Assembly: GCA_023014365.1 (NCBI GenBank)
Contig: JAEBUN010000031.1
Location: 186,001 to 250,000 of the forward strand
Origin: Lepiota brunneoincarnata
Lineage: Eukaryota; Basidiomycota; Agaricomycetes; Agaricales; Agaricaceae
Reading direction: 5' to 3'
DNA length: 64,000 nt
Shown: positions 1-10,228 of the stretch, piece by piece
Position numbering within the stretch: position 1 is the stretch's first letter
Layout: every line of letters begins with the position of its first letter
Notes under the pieces: model-generated
Database searches by the model: none
What the model saw: the letters and a program-made list of their open reading frames with translations, nothing else
What the model was told of the DNA's origin: nothing
Translations under genes and position numbers: made by a program

Positions 1-1172
1 CCGCGAGATTCGGATTCGTACTTGTCGCGAGAGTGAGACAGGAGGTTTTGGAGTTCCTGGAGCAAACAAGCTGCCCGGGAGAAGTGTCAGTACTGTTAAG
101 CTTAGCGAAGAGAAGTGAGAAATTGCCCACCAGATAAGCCCGCAAAGGTGCGCTCATCGGAAGCAGACTCGGTATGGGCGCACTTGGCAGTATTGGCGCT
201 GGCTTTGGCTAGAACCTGTTCAGCCCGGACATAACAGCAGTGTTTAGTGTTCATATTGGGAACTTGACAATAGGAAAGAAGACGGACGGTGCCTTTAGAC
301 GATGAGGACTTTTTGACGGTCTCCTAAAGAGGGAGGAAGTCAGAATCAGTGGTTGGGGGGAGTGGAGCTGGCGCACCACGTCGGAGGTAGACAAACAACG
401 CTTGCGATAAGGTGAGACTACACAAACCTCTTCGACGATAGCTTGAGAGACTTCCTCATCGACCATCATGTCCTGGAGGCGAGCGATTATCTCAGCCAAT
501 GTAATAGGTTGAGAAGCAGCTATATTACTGTGTCAGCACCAGTTGCTCGGGAGTTGGAAGCACTGGGCATACTCTCAGCAAGCTCGGTATCGGTGTCTAC
601 CACAACAGCAGCAGAGACAGGGGCCTTGCGACCTTTGCGAGGCTAAGCTTATACATGAGGAGACAATTGGAGCCAAAAGAATGCTAAGCTTACACGTTTG
701 GGGACAGCAGAGCCTTCGGCAACGTTGGAGGAAGTAGAGCCAGTCATGGACGATGGGTTCTGAGCCTCTTCGGTCCTGGATTTGTGGGATTCTTCGGAAC
801 GAACGCAATTAATGCGGCTACAGCATTCAGAGAGCGCCTTATAGATCGCGGGCATCTCATAAGACGAATGGTAGTTGTTTTGGTAAATTTCGTAGAGCTT
901 GTGGATACGGAAGACGTAGTCCTGGTTGACATGAAGCTTGATAGCCTCATTATCCTCCGATAACGCTTCAATATAAGCAGACTAGAAATGATTTGGAAAC
1001 GGCGAGAGAAGCATGGAAAGAGTAGACATACCCCAGGGGCATCGAACGCAAGGAGAGCCTTCTCGACGAGGGGACGAGCGACTTGGCCGTTTTGCAGGCG
1101 CTGAAGACGACCTTTGGCGTTGCTGATGAGATCGTCGAGCTCAACCTGGAGATGGGGGATAGAAGAAGCCAT
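1..1172 (-). CDS. Partial spliced gene of unknown function (3' end beyond window)
   Basis: I do not recognise the family. The start is taken at the ATG at 1172 (MASSIPHLQ), which opens a helical segment. Six exons join in one open frame: 1172-1032, 981-694, 642-573, 519-428, 323-131 and 70-1. Introns are 39-104 nt; the one at 572-520 has donor GTATGC, branch TGCTGAC and acceptor TAG. Donors GTTTGT (427) and GTGGGC (130) are weaker. The protein (over 280 residues) has an N-terminal amphipathic helix (LDDLISNAKGRLQRL), a central low-complexity basic stretch (PRKGRKAP), a second helical part (LAEIIARLQDMMVDEEV), a cysteine-bearing stretch (YCQ..KHCCY..AKC) and, at the window edge, a possible coiled coil (CLLQELQNLLSHSRDKYES). 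The general plan of disordered segments, cysteines and a late coiled coil recalls the accessory gene of CV1. Exon joins are inferred by eye. Confidence 0.5.
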
Positions 1173-1857
1173 TTTCTTGCGAAGGGTGTCTGCTAGAATG
1201 AGACGTCGCTCCCTCGCTTTTATAAGAAAAGGCCGTAGGCAGTGATGATGAATCATAACGAGTGGATGAAGAGCACCCTCCACCCTAAGCTTATGACCTG
1301 AGGGGCCTAGGAAACCTGTAATCTTAAGTAGCCAGCCTTCGACAGACTTGCTGAACCACAGTTGCCTTATTAGGTAACATGTCGCCAGGGTCTCGCGGTT
1401 ATCAGTGTGCACAGGGATTCTGATGGAACGGTGAGGGCACCGATTTCAATTTGGCTAGGGGGAGATGGGTCCCAAGGGGCGCTTCAGTTTGACAGTTTGA
1501 CGCGAGCTTTTTCGCGAGGAGCTTTTTCGAACAGCGTGGACAGGCTGGTTCGGGCTTGTAAGTAAACCGGAGCGGATGAGCCGGGTCACTACGCGTTGCG
1601 GGTCACGGCACGCTGAGATGTCAATAAACATCACTGATAGATCAGAGAGGCATATAATGAGTATATAAGTGACTGGCAACCTAAACTAGCTTAGGAGTCT
1701 CCCAGGAGGTCTTTAGCTTAGCTTTAGGAGATGACAAGAAAGTCAAAAACAGTTTAGCTTAACTCAGTAGGAGACAAGGAACAACAAGATGACTATTGGG
1801 ATGTATATACATGACAAGATTATATACTACATCCAAGAAGTAAACTAGGCGCAGAGA
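1173..1857. other. Intergenic region with PPT-like run
   Basis: No convincing gene. It holds a purine-rich run in the context AATTTGGCTAGGGGGAGATG (1448-1467) that recurs with one mismatch at 4198-4217. Such runs resemble the polypurine tract in front of a 3' LTR, so this may be retrotransposon debris. A TATA-like string (TATATAAG) lies near 1660 and several TTAGCTTA-type strings near 1690-1760. Confidence 0.4.
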
Positions 1858-3888
1858 TCACTCAAGGTCTTCTAGAACAGACTCTGGATCCTGAGTCATC
1901 GGGAAAGCGAGGAAGAGAAGCGATTTGAGCTCCTCGAATTCCTCGTATGTCAGGACCCCCGGAAAGTTGTTGGCGAACTCAAAGAACGCCCGAACGTCTT
2001 CAAGGGAGTCGGCCATACCCATCTCTACAAAAGCCACGTCGTTACCGTCCAAGGCAGTCCTGGTAGCTTGCATCTCCTGGATGAATTGATAAACTACACG
2101 GCGGTGGTGAAACGCCAAAGCCTCGTAAGCGACGCGGTTCGCCTCCAGGCTGACCAAGCTAGAGGACACAACACGCGCGAACGCGGCCAGATCTAGAAAA
2201 ATAAAGAGAATAAGAAAAGGGAAAAATAGTGAACAGAGAAACTTACGGTATTCACTGGTCAGTGAGGATGTGACCAGGGCGTTCACAACGCCGGCCGAAA
2301 CCCGGGGATGGTCCGCGAAGGTACAAGGGTAGTTGTACAAGTCGCAGCTGCGACACTTCTTACCCTTGCCCAGAGGCTCGCACTCCAACTTACGAGCAGC
2401 GCAAGAAGGACACCGAGACCGAGGTGGCACGTACTGGAGCAGATGTCAAAGCCGTCAGTAAGGAACCACGAGAAAACTTGGAGAACGTACCGAAAGCTGG
2501 CTAGCTGCCAGCAGCCTAGGAAAGTCCTCACAAAAGAGCAGGACTGGGTGCCGGTATCCATGGTCCCGAATAATTTCGGCCTCAGAGCGCCGAACGCGAG
2601 CCCGGGGAACGTATTTCTTCGTCCGCGTATTGGAACTCTTCTTGGACAAAAGGACGCGTTGTTGACGCGACGGGCCAGCATGAGGGGACTCTTGAGGGAT
2701 CTCCGGAACCACCGGGCTAGGCAAACGAGAAAGGATGGGGGTCGGAGAAGCTAAGAACACGTCTTGAAAAACAAAAGTCAGTTCTTGAGGGGCAGGCGAA
2801 GGCTCCAGAAGGAGCTCCAAATCTGGAGAAGGAGAAATCTCCACGGCGCTTGCGGGAGACACGACTGGAGCGCCAGCTAAGTGAGGTGGTGATGGTGTTG
2901 GGCACCTAGGCGAAGCCAGCACCTGTTGCCCATCCAGAGAAGAGGACCAGCTAAAGATTTTGAAGAGGTCGGCTTGAGAGATCTCAGGGACTGGAGAACG
3001 CGATGATGAGTTAGAACCCGCCAGGAATAAGGGGAGAGGGGGCGGCGTCGATGATTTCGCCCTCTGTTTGCCTTTAAAGGCAGCTGGTATACGCGCTAAA
3101 GCAGAAGTCAGCGGAAAGAACAAATATATCGTAAAAAACGACTAAGCTTACGTGTTGAAGTAGCAGAAGAGAGTACGGAGGAAGAAGGCCGGTTTGTTGA
3201 AGGGCCCGGCACCTCTGAACCTGATGCAATACCCAAGGGAGGGAGCACCAGCGAGTCTTCCTCGTCCAGGGTGCGCAGAGAGACGGCGAGAGGGGGCAGC
3301 GACATTGAACTGGACGAAGCCTCTGTGGATAATCCACCAGAGGGCCCGCCAACGGGGATACCTGACGAGGGTTCTGCGGAAAATCCGGCAGAGCGCTCGT
3401 CGGTTGGATTGCACAACGATGCGATGGAAATCACGCGTCTTGGCACTGGAGCGTACAAAGGAGAGGCCGGCGGAGGAGTTGGTTCGCGGGGCGGAGAGTA
3501 TGGTGGAGGAGGGGTCCTTGCCACACCCACCTGACGATTTCCGCAAGCTCCTCGAGCTCCTCGCCCTCCTCTAGCCCTCCTAGTACACGGTGCTGGTGGT
3601 TCCCATTGAGGTAGGAGGTTGCGACGTGCCGGGAGGCGAATAGTGAGACCTAAAAGTAGAGAAAACATAAGTAAAGACAACGAGAACAGGGGAAAACGCG
3701 ACTTACGTTGCGTGATCGATGATGAAGGCGCGCCTTGGGAAGCCGTTGAGGCGTTGCTTGGCCCAGGGTAGCCTGAAAACAGTGTTAAGAAAACAGACAA
3801 AACTGTAACTCGAACTCTACTTACTGGAAGAAGAGTCCGAGTCCTCCTCGTAGCGAGCATGTTTGCTGCTGCGCGTGTTTCTGTCCAT
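1858..3888 (-). CDS. Spliced gene, Zn2Cys6 cluster protein (584 aa)
   Basis: Six exons give one frame: 3888-3825, 3772-3707, 3649-3152, 3095-2491, 2433-2247, 2192-1858 (584 aa, stop TGA). Introns are 52-57 nt with GTAAGY or GTACGT donors and YAG acceptors. Residues 1-410 are Ser/Pro-rich and probably disordered. Residues 419-448 carry Cys419, 422, 429, 438, 441, 448 with spacing CX2CX6CX8CX2CX6C, which fits the fungal binuclear zinc cluster exactly. The remainder is helical and acidic (about 135 aa) with no fungal transcription-factor middle homology region that I can see. The cluster is far from the N-terminus, unlike most Zn2Cys6 activators. Sequence-specific DNA binding in the nucleus is the family expectation; the target is unknown. 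The gene could be an accessory of a decayed retroelement, because PPT-like repeats flank it at 1448 and 4198. Confidence 0.68.
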
Positions 3889-5140
3889 TGTTGATAGAAG
3901 TGAGCGTTGAAAAGTGAATATGCAAGCACAATAGACGAGTAAGAAGTGAGAGGGAGAACGAAGGAGATGAAACGAGACCTTGGGACATTTAAAAGACCCA
4001 ATAAAGAGATAAAAATTTAAGCTATAGCAACAAGAAGTTGATCTATACATTTAAACTCGGTGACATGACATCATTCTGAAATAAGCTTAGCAAAAGTGCG
4101 CTACCCTCGAAGCTGGTGAACGTTCTAGACCATAGAGCGCATCAGAGAGACTCAGATACTGCGAATTTGAAGGAGATAATGACTGAGGACAGTCAGCAAT
4201 TTGGTTAGGGGGAGATGATACGCCGATTTTATGCCTATACATGAATTCCGTACTCCGGAACGATTCTCTACATAGAATCATTGGCTATATCATTAAAGAA
4301 CTCTATAGAGGATTGGTACTATATCCCGTAGTAGCCAGTTTGACCGAACTGAGGATATTCGAGCCTCGGAAGTGTTCAAACCAGCTCATTATCACTAAGC
4401 TTAGTGAACCAAGCTATCAGAATGCTCTCCGGAGGGATTCAGGACTCTACATAGCCTATCGAGTATACCCTGGTCGCATCCAGGGACCTTACAAGCAGTT
4501 TTCTGATGAACCCGAATGCGTTTGAACATAAAAGAATGTACCTAGCGGCTGTTGCAGGCGTATTACGTCTATAGCGAGTTCAATAATGATGACCGGACCA
4601 CGGAACGGAACGTCCAACGTTCGGGAGGCAATACCCGATGCCCAAAACCCTAGAAACATCAAAGACTCCTAATTAACGAGTGCTTTGTGGGTCCTGGCAC
4701 TTCGGCATTCTGCTTAACTGAGATTAATTACAACGGATCAAGGGATTGTCCATCCGCTATACATTCCGATCATAATTGATCCGGAAACTTAACGCGCTCG
4801 CGTGGACGCAGAATAATGCAGCCGAGCACGGAGCACGTCTGGCTGGATTGCCATTCGTTAATCAGAGAAAAACCCATAACCCAGGGTGAGGTAGAAATGC
4901 TGCCGAACCTTCCAAAATGTTCTACAGTGCCTGTAACAATTAAGCTTATTGTTTTCTATTTCATATTTACTATCTCTCGTATGTATCTAAACAATATAAA
5001 TACGGTCGCACTTGTTCGTGGAGAGGAGAGAGGTCTTACCCCCGCTTCCACACGCAAGTCTGCAAGCCGTGATCAAGAACGGTTTCAGAGGGCTATTTAG
5101 TGTGCGTCGTTAAGTGTGATTTCTTCGGTCGTCGACCAAC
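3889..5140. other. Gene-free stretch, possible LTR-like debris
   Basis: No gene seen. It contains TAAGCTTA palindromes at 4082, 4396 and 4941, a purine-rich run TAGGGGGAGATGATACG (4205-4221) that could be a PPT followed by an LTR beginning TGATACG, and a TATA-like box ATATAAATAC near 4995. No partner LTR is in the window, so the LTR reading is tentative. Confidence 0.35.
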
Positions 5141-5253
5141 CCAGGGACAGAGACAGAGACCAGAGTTCAGAGTTTAGAGTTCCAGAGTGCTAGAGACAGA
5201 GACAGAGACAGAGACCAGAGTTCAGAGACCAGAGACCAGAGACCAGAGACCCA
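5141..5253. repeat. CAGAGA-type minisatellite
   Basis: Imperfect tandem array of GACAGA, GACCAGA and TTCAGA units over about 110 bp. Interior units are the most regular (5190-5253). Nothing else is seen to 5519 except two TAAGCTTA palindromes at 5435 and 5455. Confidence 0.75.
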
Positions 5254-5519
5254 GCGCTTTGAATTGACAGGGATTGTCCTTTCATTGTTGCACCGTACGG
5301 CTAAGATAACTTCAACGGCTGTTCGTTAACCTCTAAAAACACTACTCTCTTGAATTTCGCTGTCAGAACGCACCCCCAGAACACCCTAAAAGACGAAACT
5401 GTTCATTATCTATCTCATTCCACTTGTATTAGCTTAAGCTTATCGAATAGCGGCTAAGCTTAGTGAAAACGAGCCCCCTATCTATATTAAAACCTACGAA
5501 AGTTTCTTCCTTTTCACCA

Positions 5520-6187
5520 GAGATGAAGATGAATGGGGATCAGGCCAGCAATGGCCCCAACCCCCCCATCGGGCAATGTCCTAAAGGCACTGGTAATCCA
5601 GAGTGCAGCCTGGCGCTGCATCTGGCGAAGGTGGTCCAGAGTGCCCTTACACCTGGCACCCCGGTAATACCACAAGCAAAAGCCGTACATGGCAATAGGA
5701 ACCACACATGACCAATAGAGTAAGCACTTCTGATCTGGCAGAAGCCCCCAGATGGAGTTACCAAGCATCCCCATGGCCTTGACCGTAGAAATAGCTTTGG
5801 TAGAGTAGAAGCAAACATGCTCCTTAAACGTAAGGGCACGATCAAAATAGAAGCCCAAGTACCTCCAGTAGGTCTTGGGCCAAAGGGAGGTAGCACCAGT
5901 GAATGGGGGAAACCTCAAGTCCACTGGAGGGTTCTCACTGAAACGATCCTGTGAGAAATGGAAAAGTTCAAACTTGTTGTGCTTCACGACTAGTGCAAAC
6001 TGAGTGAAGGTGTCATGGACAACCTCGTAAGATCTGTGGAGCAGGACACAGTTAGCATCCAGGTCCCAGGCCTGCGCCACAATGGTACCATTGTTGATGT
6101 AGGACAGGAGCAAGAGGCCCGGCTGAGGGAGCTTCTGCTCGATAATGTACATGGTGGGAGCCAAGTAGAGGCCGGACAGGATGGGTG
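5520..6187 (-). pseudogene. LINE-B ORF2 fragment (RT C-terminal part)
   Basis: Translated on the minus strand this matches LINE-B1 ORF2 from the APTMYI segment after RT motif GVGQGS through YSTKAISTVKAMGMLGNS to GLIPIHLHL, so it holds the late RT and the connection towards RNase H. The YVDD catalytic box reads YINNGT here, so the active-site aspartates are lost. Both ends are truncated: the 3' side stops at 5520 in unrelated DNA, the 5' side at 6187 where LINE-A1 begins. No poly-A and no TSD. Dead fragment. Confidence 0.85.
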
Positions 6188-6191
6188 ATGA

Positions 6192-6440
6192 TTGCTTCTT
6201 GATCTGGTACTACCACCAGCAATGTGCACAGCCACAACCTCTTCATTGCTCAACCTCTTGTCCTATGCACCCCCGCTATTGGATCCCTCCAGTAGTACTT
6301 GCAACCTTACATGTCCTCCTCAGCCTCTCAACAGGCAGCGCGAGGAGGGGCAGATTGTGGCGGATCCCGCGGTTCAGGCCGCGGTCCCCCCCCTATCCCC
6401 TCCACCAACCCATTGGATGTCCTGTCCCCCAGGTCCCTGA
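6192..6440 (+). CDS. LINE-A1 ORF0-like small ORF (82 aa)
   Basis: Begins at the second base of the element. The first codon is TTG here; in LINE-A6 it is ATG (54984). The product (..LLDLVLPPAMCTAT.. to ..THWMSCPPGP) is proline-rich with no known domain. LINE-A6 encodes a product of exactly the same length, and LINE-A5 has the same frame open. It lies upstream of ORF1. It may be a translated leader ORF or merely an open leader; the TTG start argues against translation in this copy. Confidence 0.4.
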   Translation: MLLDLVLPPAMCTATTSSLLNLLSYAPPLLDPSSSTCNLTCPPQPLNRQREEGQIVADPAVQAAVPPLSPPPTHWMSCPPGP

Positions 6441-8300
6441 GGAGTCCTCTTTAAGAGCCCGCTGGCCGCTACAGTACAGTGGCAAGCATGCATGCTGTAG
6501 TTTTCCCACCTTGTGGGATGGCTGTTGACCCGGTGGAGACACCGTGGCAGGCTCGCCCTGTCTCTCGTCTCTCTGCCTTCTCTAACAATTTTCAGTTGTC
6601 TTCCAAGCAGCTGAGATGTAACTCCAGCGAAGGGGGTCGACCCCTCTTTGCCCCCCCCCCCCATGATCTCCCCCCTGAGGGTTGACTTAGCTGCCGAACC
6701 TGACAATGACAGTCAGGCGGATCACCTTCAGGCTATAGCAGAGTTGTTTGACCTAGCCATGGAGTACTTTGTTAAGCACACTGAGGCATTGATGGTGGGC
6801 TCCTCATGGGAGAGGGCCTGGCTCACTTTTGACGGACTCTTGTGGTACACTAGGCATTGCGGGTTCTTGGATTACAGATTGAAGTGTGAGGGAGGCCCTG
6901 AGCCTACCCTCCGTCAGTCCATTATCGACAGGATGTGGCCTTTTGGGAGCGGCATCTCGGACGTCCCTGAGGTAGTTGGAGGTCCCAGCCAGGTCAAACC
7001 AGCTGCGGCTGCCCCACCCTCCCAACTGGCCACAGCGCTGGCCCCTATGGACATGGCCCCCAACTCCAATGCCACCTCGGCTGCAGTGATGGGCGGGGCC
7101 AAACCCTCCAGATCCAAGGGCAAGGGCAAGGCCCCCTCCCCCCCTGTGCTGCTGCCTAACCCACTAGGGCCTGGCCCATCACAAGCAGGCATGTCCTATG
7201 CACGGATGGTGTTCCCACCACCGCCGAAGGTCAATCTCTCCACCAAGCCCAGGGGTACTAAACACTCCTTCACTCAGGTGGCTGCCACCCCCCCAGTCTC
7301 TAGGGATGGCGATACCAAGGTCGCAGAGGCTATCGCTGCAATGGCGAGGGCCTTCCCCCACCTCTCCCCTGCAGACATCCTCCACACTGTTGGAAGGGGG
7401 TCCCCCACTCCCTTGTCTGGGAGGCCTCGCAAAAGGCCTCGCAACACTACCTCTGGCCCCATGAGGCACCAGGTCATCATCCTGTTTGTAAGCCCTAGGC
7501 CTCCAATCAAGGATCTGTTCCAGATTGTCGTGGGAGCCAACAGGGCCCTCCTCAATGCGAAGTCCTCACTCAACGTCACATCCGCCTCCCTGGCGTATGA
7601 TGGCCTGTCCCTAACGACCAACCCAGTTGCTTCCACTGCGGATCTTAACGTGATCCAGGACTGGGCATCCCGGTTCTTCCCAGCAGGCTCGAAGCTTATG
7701 GCGACAGTCCCCTCCTCCAAGTCCTTCATGAAAGTGTCGGACATCCCATTCTTTGCCCCTGATAGGTCACGCATTACCAGTCAGTGGATTGAGAACATCA
7801 TGCGGCAATCGTCACATCGAGGCTTTCAGAACCTCCAGGGCCCCCCCTGGGTCAGGAGGAACTCTGACAAATCAGACACTGCGACTGTCTGGTTCGAGAT
7901 ATGGGACTCACAGATCAGGTCCTCTTCCAAGTCGATGATCGGAAGGTCATTAGCTGTTGGGCCCTGTGCTTGCCCTATAAGTGTGGCATCCCAGCAAGTT
8001 GGGATGTTTCTCTGCCACCATTGCTGGCGGTGGGGGCACCTGACTAATATCTGCAGGGCAAGATTCCTGACCTGCCCTATCTGCTCCGAGCCTCATAGTG
8101 AGGAGAATCATCAGTCAATGGCGGGGTGCTGCAAGGCCCACCCCAACACAAACCCACCGGTTGCCAGCACTGCTGAGGGCATTCTGTGCCCTCATCAGCC
8201 CCATTGTAGGAACTATAGTGGCCCCCATGCCGCCTACGACAAAAAGTGTCTGTTCTGGCACAAGCATTTTGAAGACAGTTGGGCTAAGAAACATTATCAG

Positions 8301-8949
8301 TGTTAGAGCCGGTGCGGGTCGGGACCGAAGCGGAGGGTCGGGGTGGTATCCTTGGTATAAGGTAACCGGGGGACGGGACGACGTCAGTACGTAGACAGCG
8401 GGACCGAGGCGGAGTACTTCGGGCGGAGAGTGGACTTGCGGCCTCAGCTTATGTGCTGTGCCCTCCTACTGTCCAAGTCCGTATTTCAGGAAGTCGGGGC
8501 CGAAGCGGAGCGAGGCAGAGAGAGAGGGGGATAGGGAACAGGGGACTGGTCCGCTGCTCGATTCGATTATCAGACTGAGGAGTACAAGCCAAGTACCTAC
8601 GGTATATATACTACTGGCCTTATGAACTATGACTCGTACTGACTACGTGCGGAGTGAAGCGGAGACCCATATGGTTACAAACGGATTACAAACGAAATGG
8701 AGACCGGTACGGGTATGGAGACTGGTAACGTATCTTGACTACGGACGGGAAATGGAGACGGGGAAATAGAGACAGCGAGGTTCAGGTGACCACGGCACGT
8801 GTGGAGGTGGTCGCGTGATCAGGGCAGTGGGTTGCGGTCGGAGTGAGTCGGGGCCGAGTCGGAGGGCAGAGGGTTGTTGTGTGGAACACATGTGGAGTCG
8901 AGAAGCCGAAGTTTAAGTGATTAGACTTATAGTTGGCATGGATATGACA
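8301..8949 (-). repeat. CV1 copy 1 3' LTR
   Basis: 649 bp, TG..CA ends in element sense. Contains a TATA box (TATATA) and, about 32 nt downstream in sense, the self-primer TCAGTCTGATAAT. The U3 part differs from CV1 copy 2 much more than the R/U5 part does. Confidence 0.95.
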
Positions 8950-9024
8950 GTGCCCCCCCTTTAGGGCCGAGCCTCGAGGCCCTAGGCGGTCCAGACCGGG
9001 TCCATCGGAAGACATCCGCCCGAG

Positions 9025-9031
9025 TATAAAA
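9025..9031 (+). promoter_or_regulatory. Antisense TATA box for CV1 accessory gene
   Basis: TATAAAA 57 bp upstream of the accessory ATG (9082), between the PPT and the gene and therefore outside the LTR. Copy 2 has an equivalent TATAAAA 60 bp upstream of its ATG, although the surrounding bases have diverged. Confidence 0.6.
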
Positions 9032-9081
9032 ACCGGCGAACTGGTTCGGTCCGGAAATACACAACTTGACCTCCTACCACC

Positions 9082-10158
9082 ATGAGCAGCCAATCGTCTC
9101 GACAACCAACCGCGGCGGAGCGCAAGGCGCAGTTACTGAGGGAAAAGGCGGAGCAGGAGGAGCGGATGCGGCTGGAGATCGAGAGGTTGGAAGAGGAGGA
9201 ACGGCGAGAGGAGGAACGGCGATTGGCGGTAGAGCGCCAAGAGGAAGAACGGCGACGGATGATTGAACTGCATCAACGGCAAGCGGAGGAGCGGGCAAGG
9301 GAGCGACGGGCGGAAGAGATCAGGCGACAGCAAGAGGAAGCTGCTGAGGACGAACGTCGGGCGATCCGGGCCCGACTCGTCGCGATGACTACGACGGCTT
9401 CATCCAGCCGCCTGCCGGAGCAGCCTATGGAAGTCGACCATGAAGAGTCCGACCCGAATTACACGGGCGATGACGCGGCGAGGGACGAAGAGGAGGAGGA
9501 CTCCGAAGGTTCGGAGGTAAAGGGAAAGGGAAAAGGAAAGGCGAGGGCGGCCCCGCGGCGGGGCAACAAACACGTATTCGGAGGCGATAACCCGTGCTGG
9601 AGATGTCAGCGGGATGAGGTCCGGTGCGAGATTGCCGGCGGGTAAGTAAATACAAGAGTTTCTACGATGATAATTGCTGACAAAGGCCCCAGCAACACTA
9701 GGAGTTGCCGACGGTGTAGCAAAATGAAGAAACGTTGCGGGGGTCAAGAAGAGACGGAGCCGAGCGGAGCCGGAGGTTTGTCGGGCCAGCAATTCGAAGG
9801 TGAGTAAGGAATCCTGTATTATGATGGATGCCAATTGATGGACCTTGTAGAGTTGAAACGGCTCATCGAAGAAAGGCACCAGGAGACCGTCAAGAAAATC
9901 TACATCCTGGAGGTGCGAATTGAGCGGTCCATCGCTCGGTTGGGGGAAAAGGTCGACAAGATGGGGTCGCTTGCTGGCCGCTACGAGCAACTACGGCGTT
10001 GGGAGGCTCAGGTGGACGGAAATTGGTCGAGTGGAAATTTTTTGGAGACGGAGGGTTCGGAGGGGGGTGTCGGGCCCGCTTCGGAGGAGGAGGTGCAGGA
10101 TTTGATGGAAGAAGTGAATGGGTCGCCCGGGCTCTCTGGAGACGACACCGATAGGTAG
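9082..10158 (+). CDS. CV1 antisense accessory gene: coiled coil plus split Zn2Cys6 (324 aa, 3 exons)
   Basis: Transcribed opposite to gag-pol, between pol and the 3' LTR. Exons 9082-9641, 9693-9799, 9851-10158; both introns are 51 nt, the first with branch TGCTGAC. Residues 9-105 form a highly charged Glu/Arg coiled coil; 115-160 are acidic then Lys/Gly-rich (KGKGKGKARAAPRRG, an NLS-like stretch). Cys172, 175, 182 lie in exon 1 and Cys192, 195, 202 in exon 2, giving CX2CX6CX9CX2CX6C, a Zn2Cys6 pattern whose halves are split by intron 1. Exon 3 encodes a second coiled coil (LKRLIEERHQETVKKIYILE) and an acidic tail. Likely a nuclear DNA-binding protein; whether it serves the element (targeting, transcription, copy control) or was captured from the host is inference. 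The cluster could instead be two separate CX2CX6C units. Confidence 0.78.
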
Positions 10159-10228
10159 TTGTACGGGGTTGTTTTTTTTGGTTTGTTTAATACATGGTTG
10201 TTTCTTGGTGCGATGTGTGGTCAGTAAC

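Noticed and set aside
5141..5253. CRISPR-like array
   Set aside because: Short degenerate hexamer-type tandem units with no spacers; an ordinary minisatellite in a eukaryotic genome.
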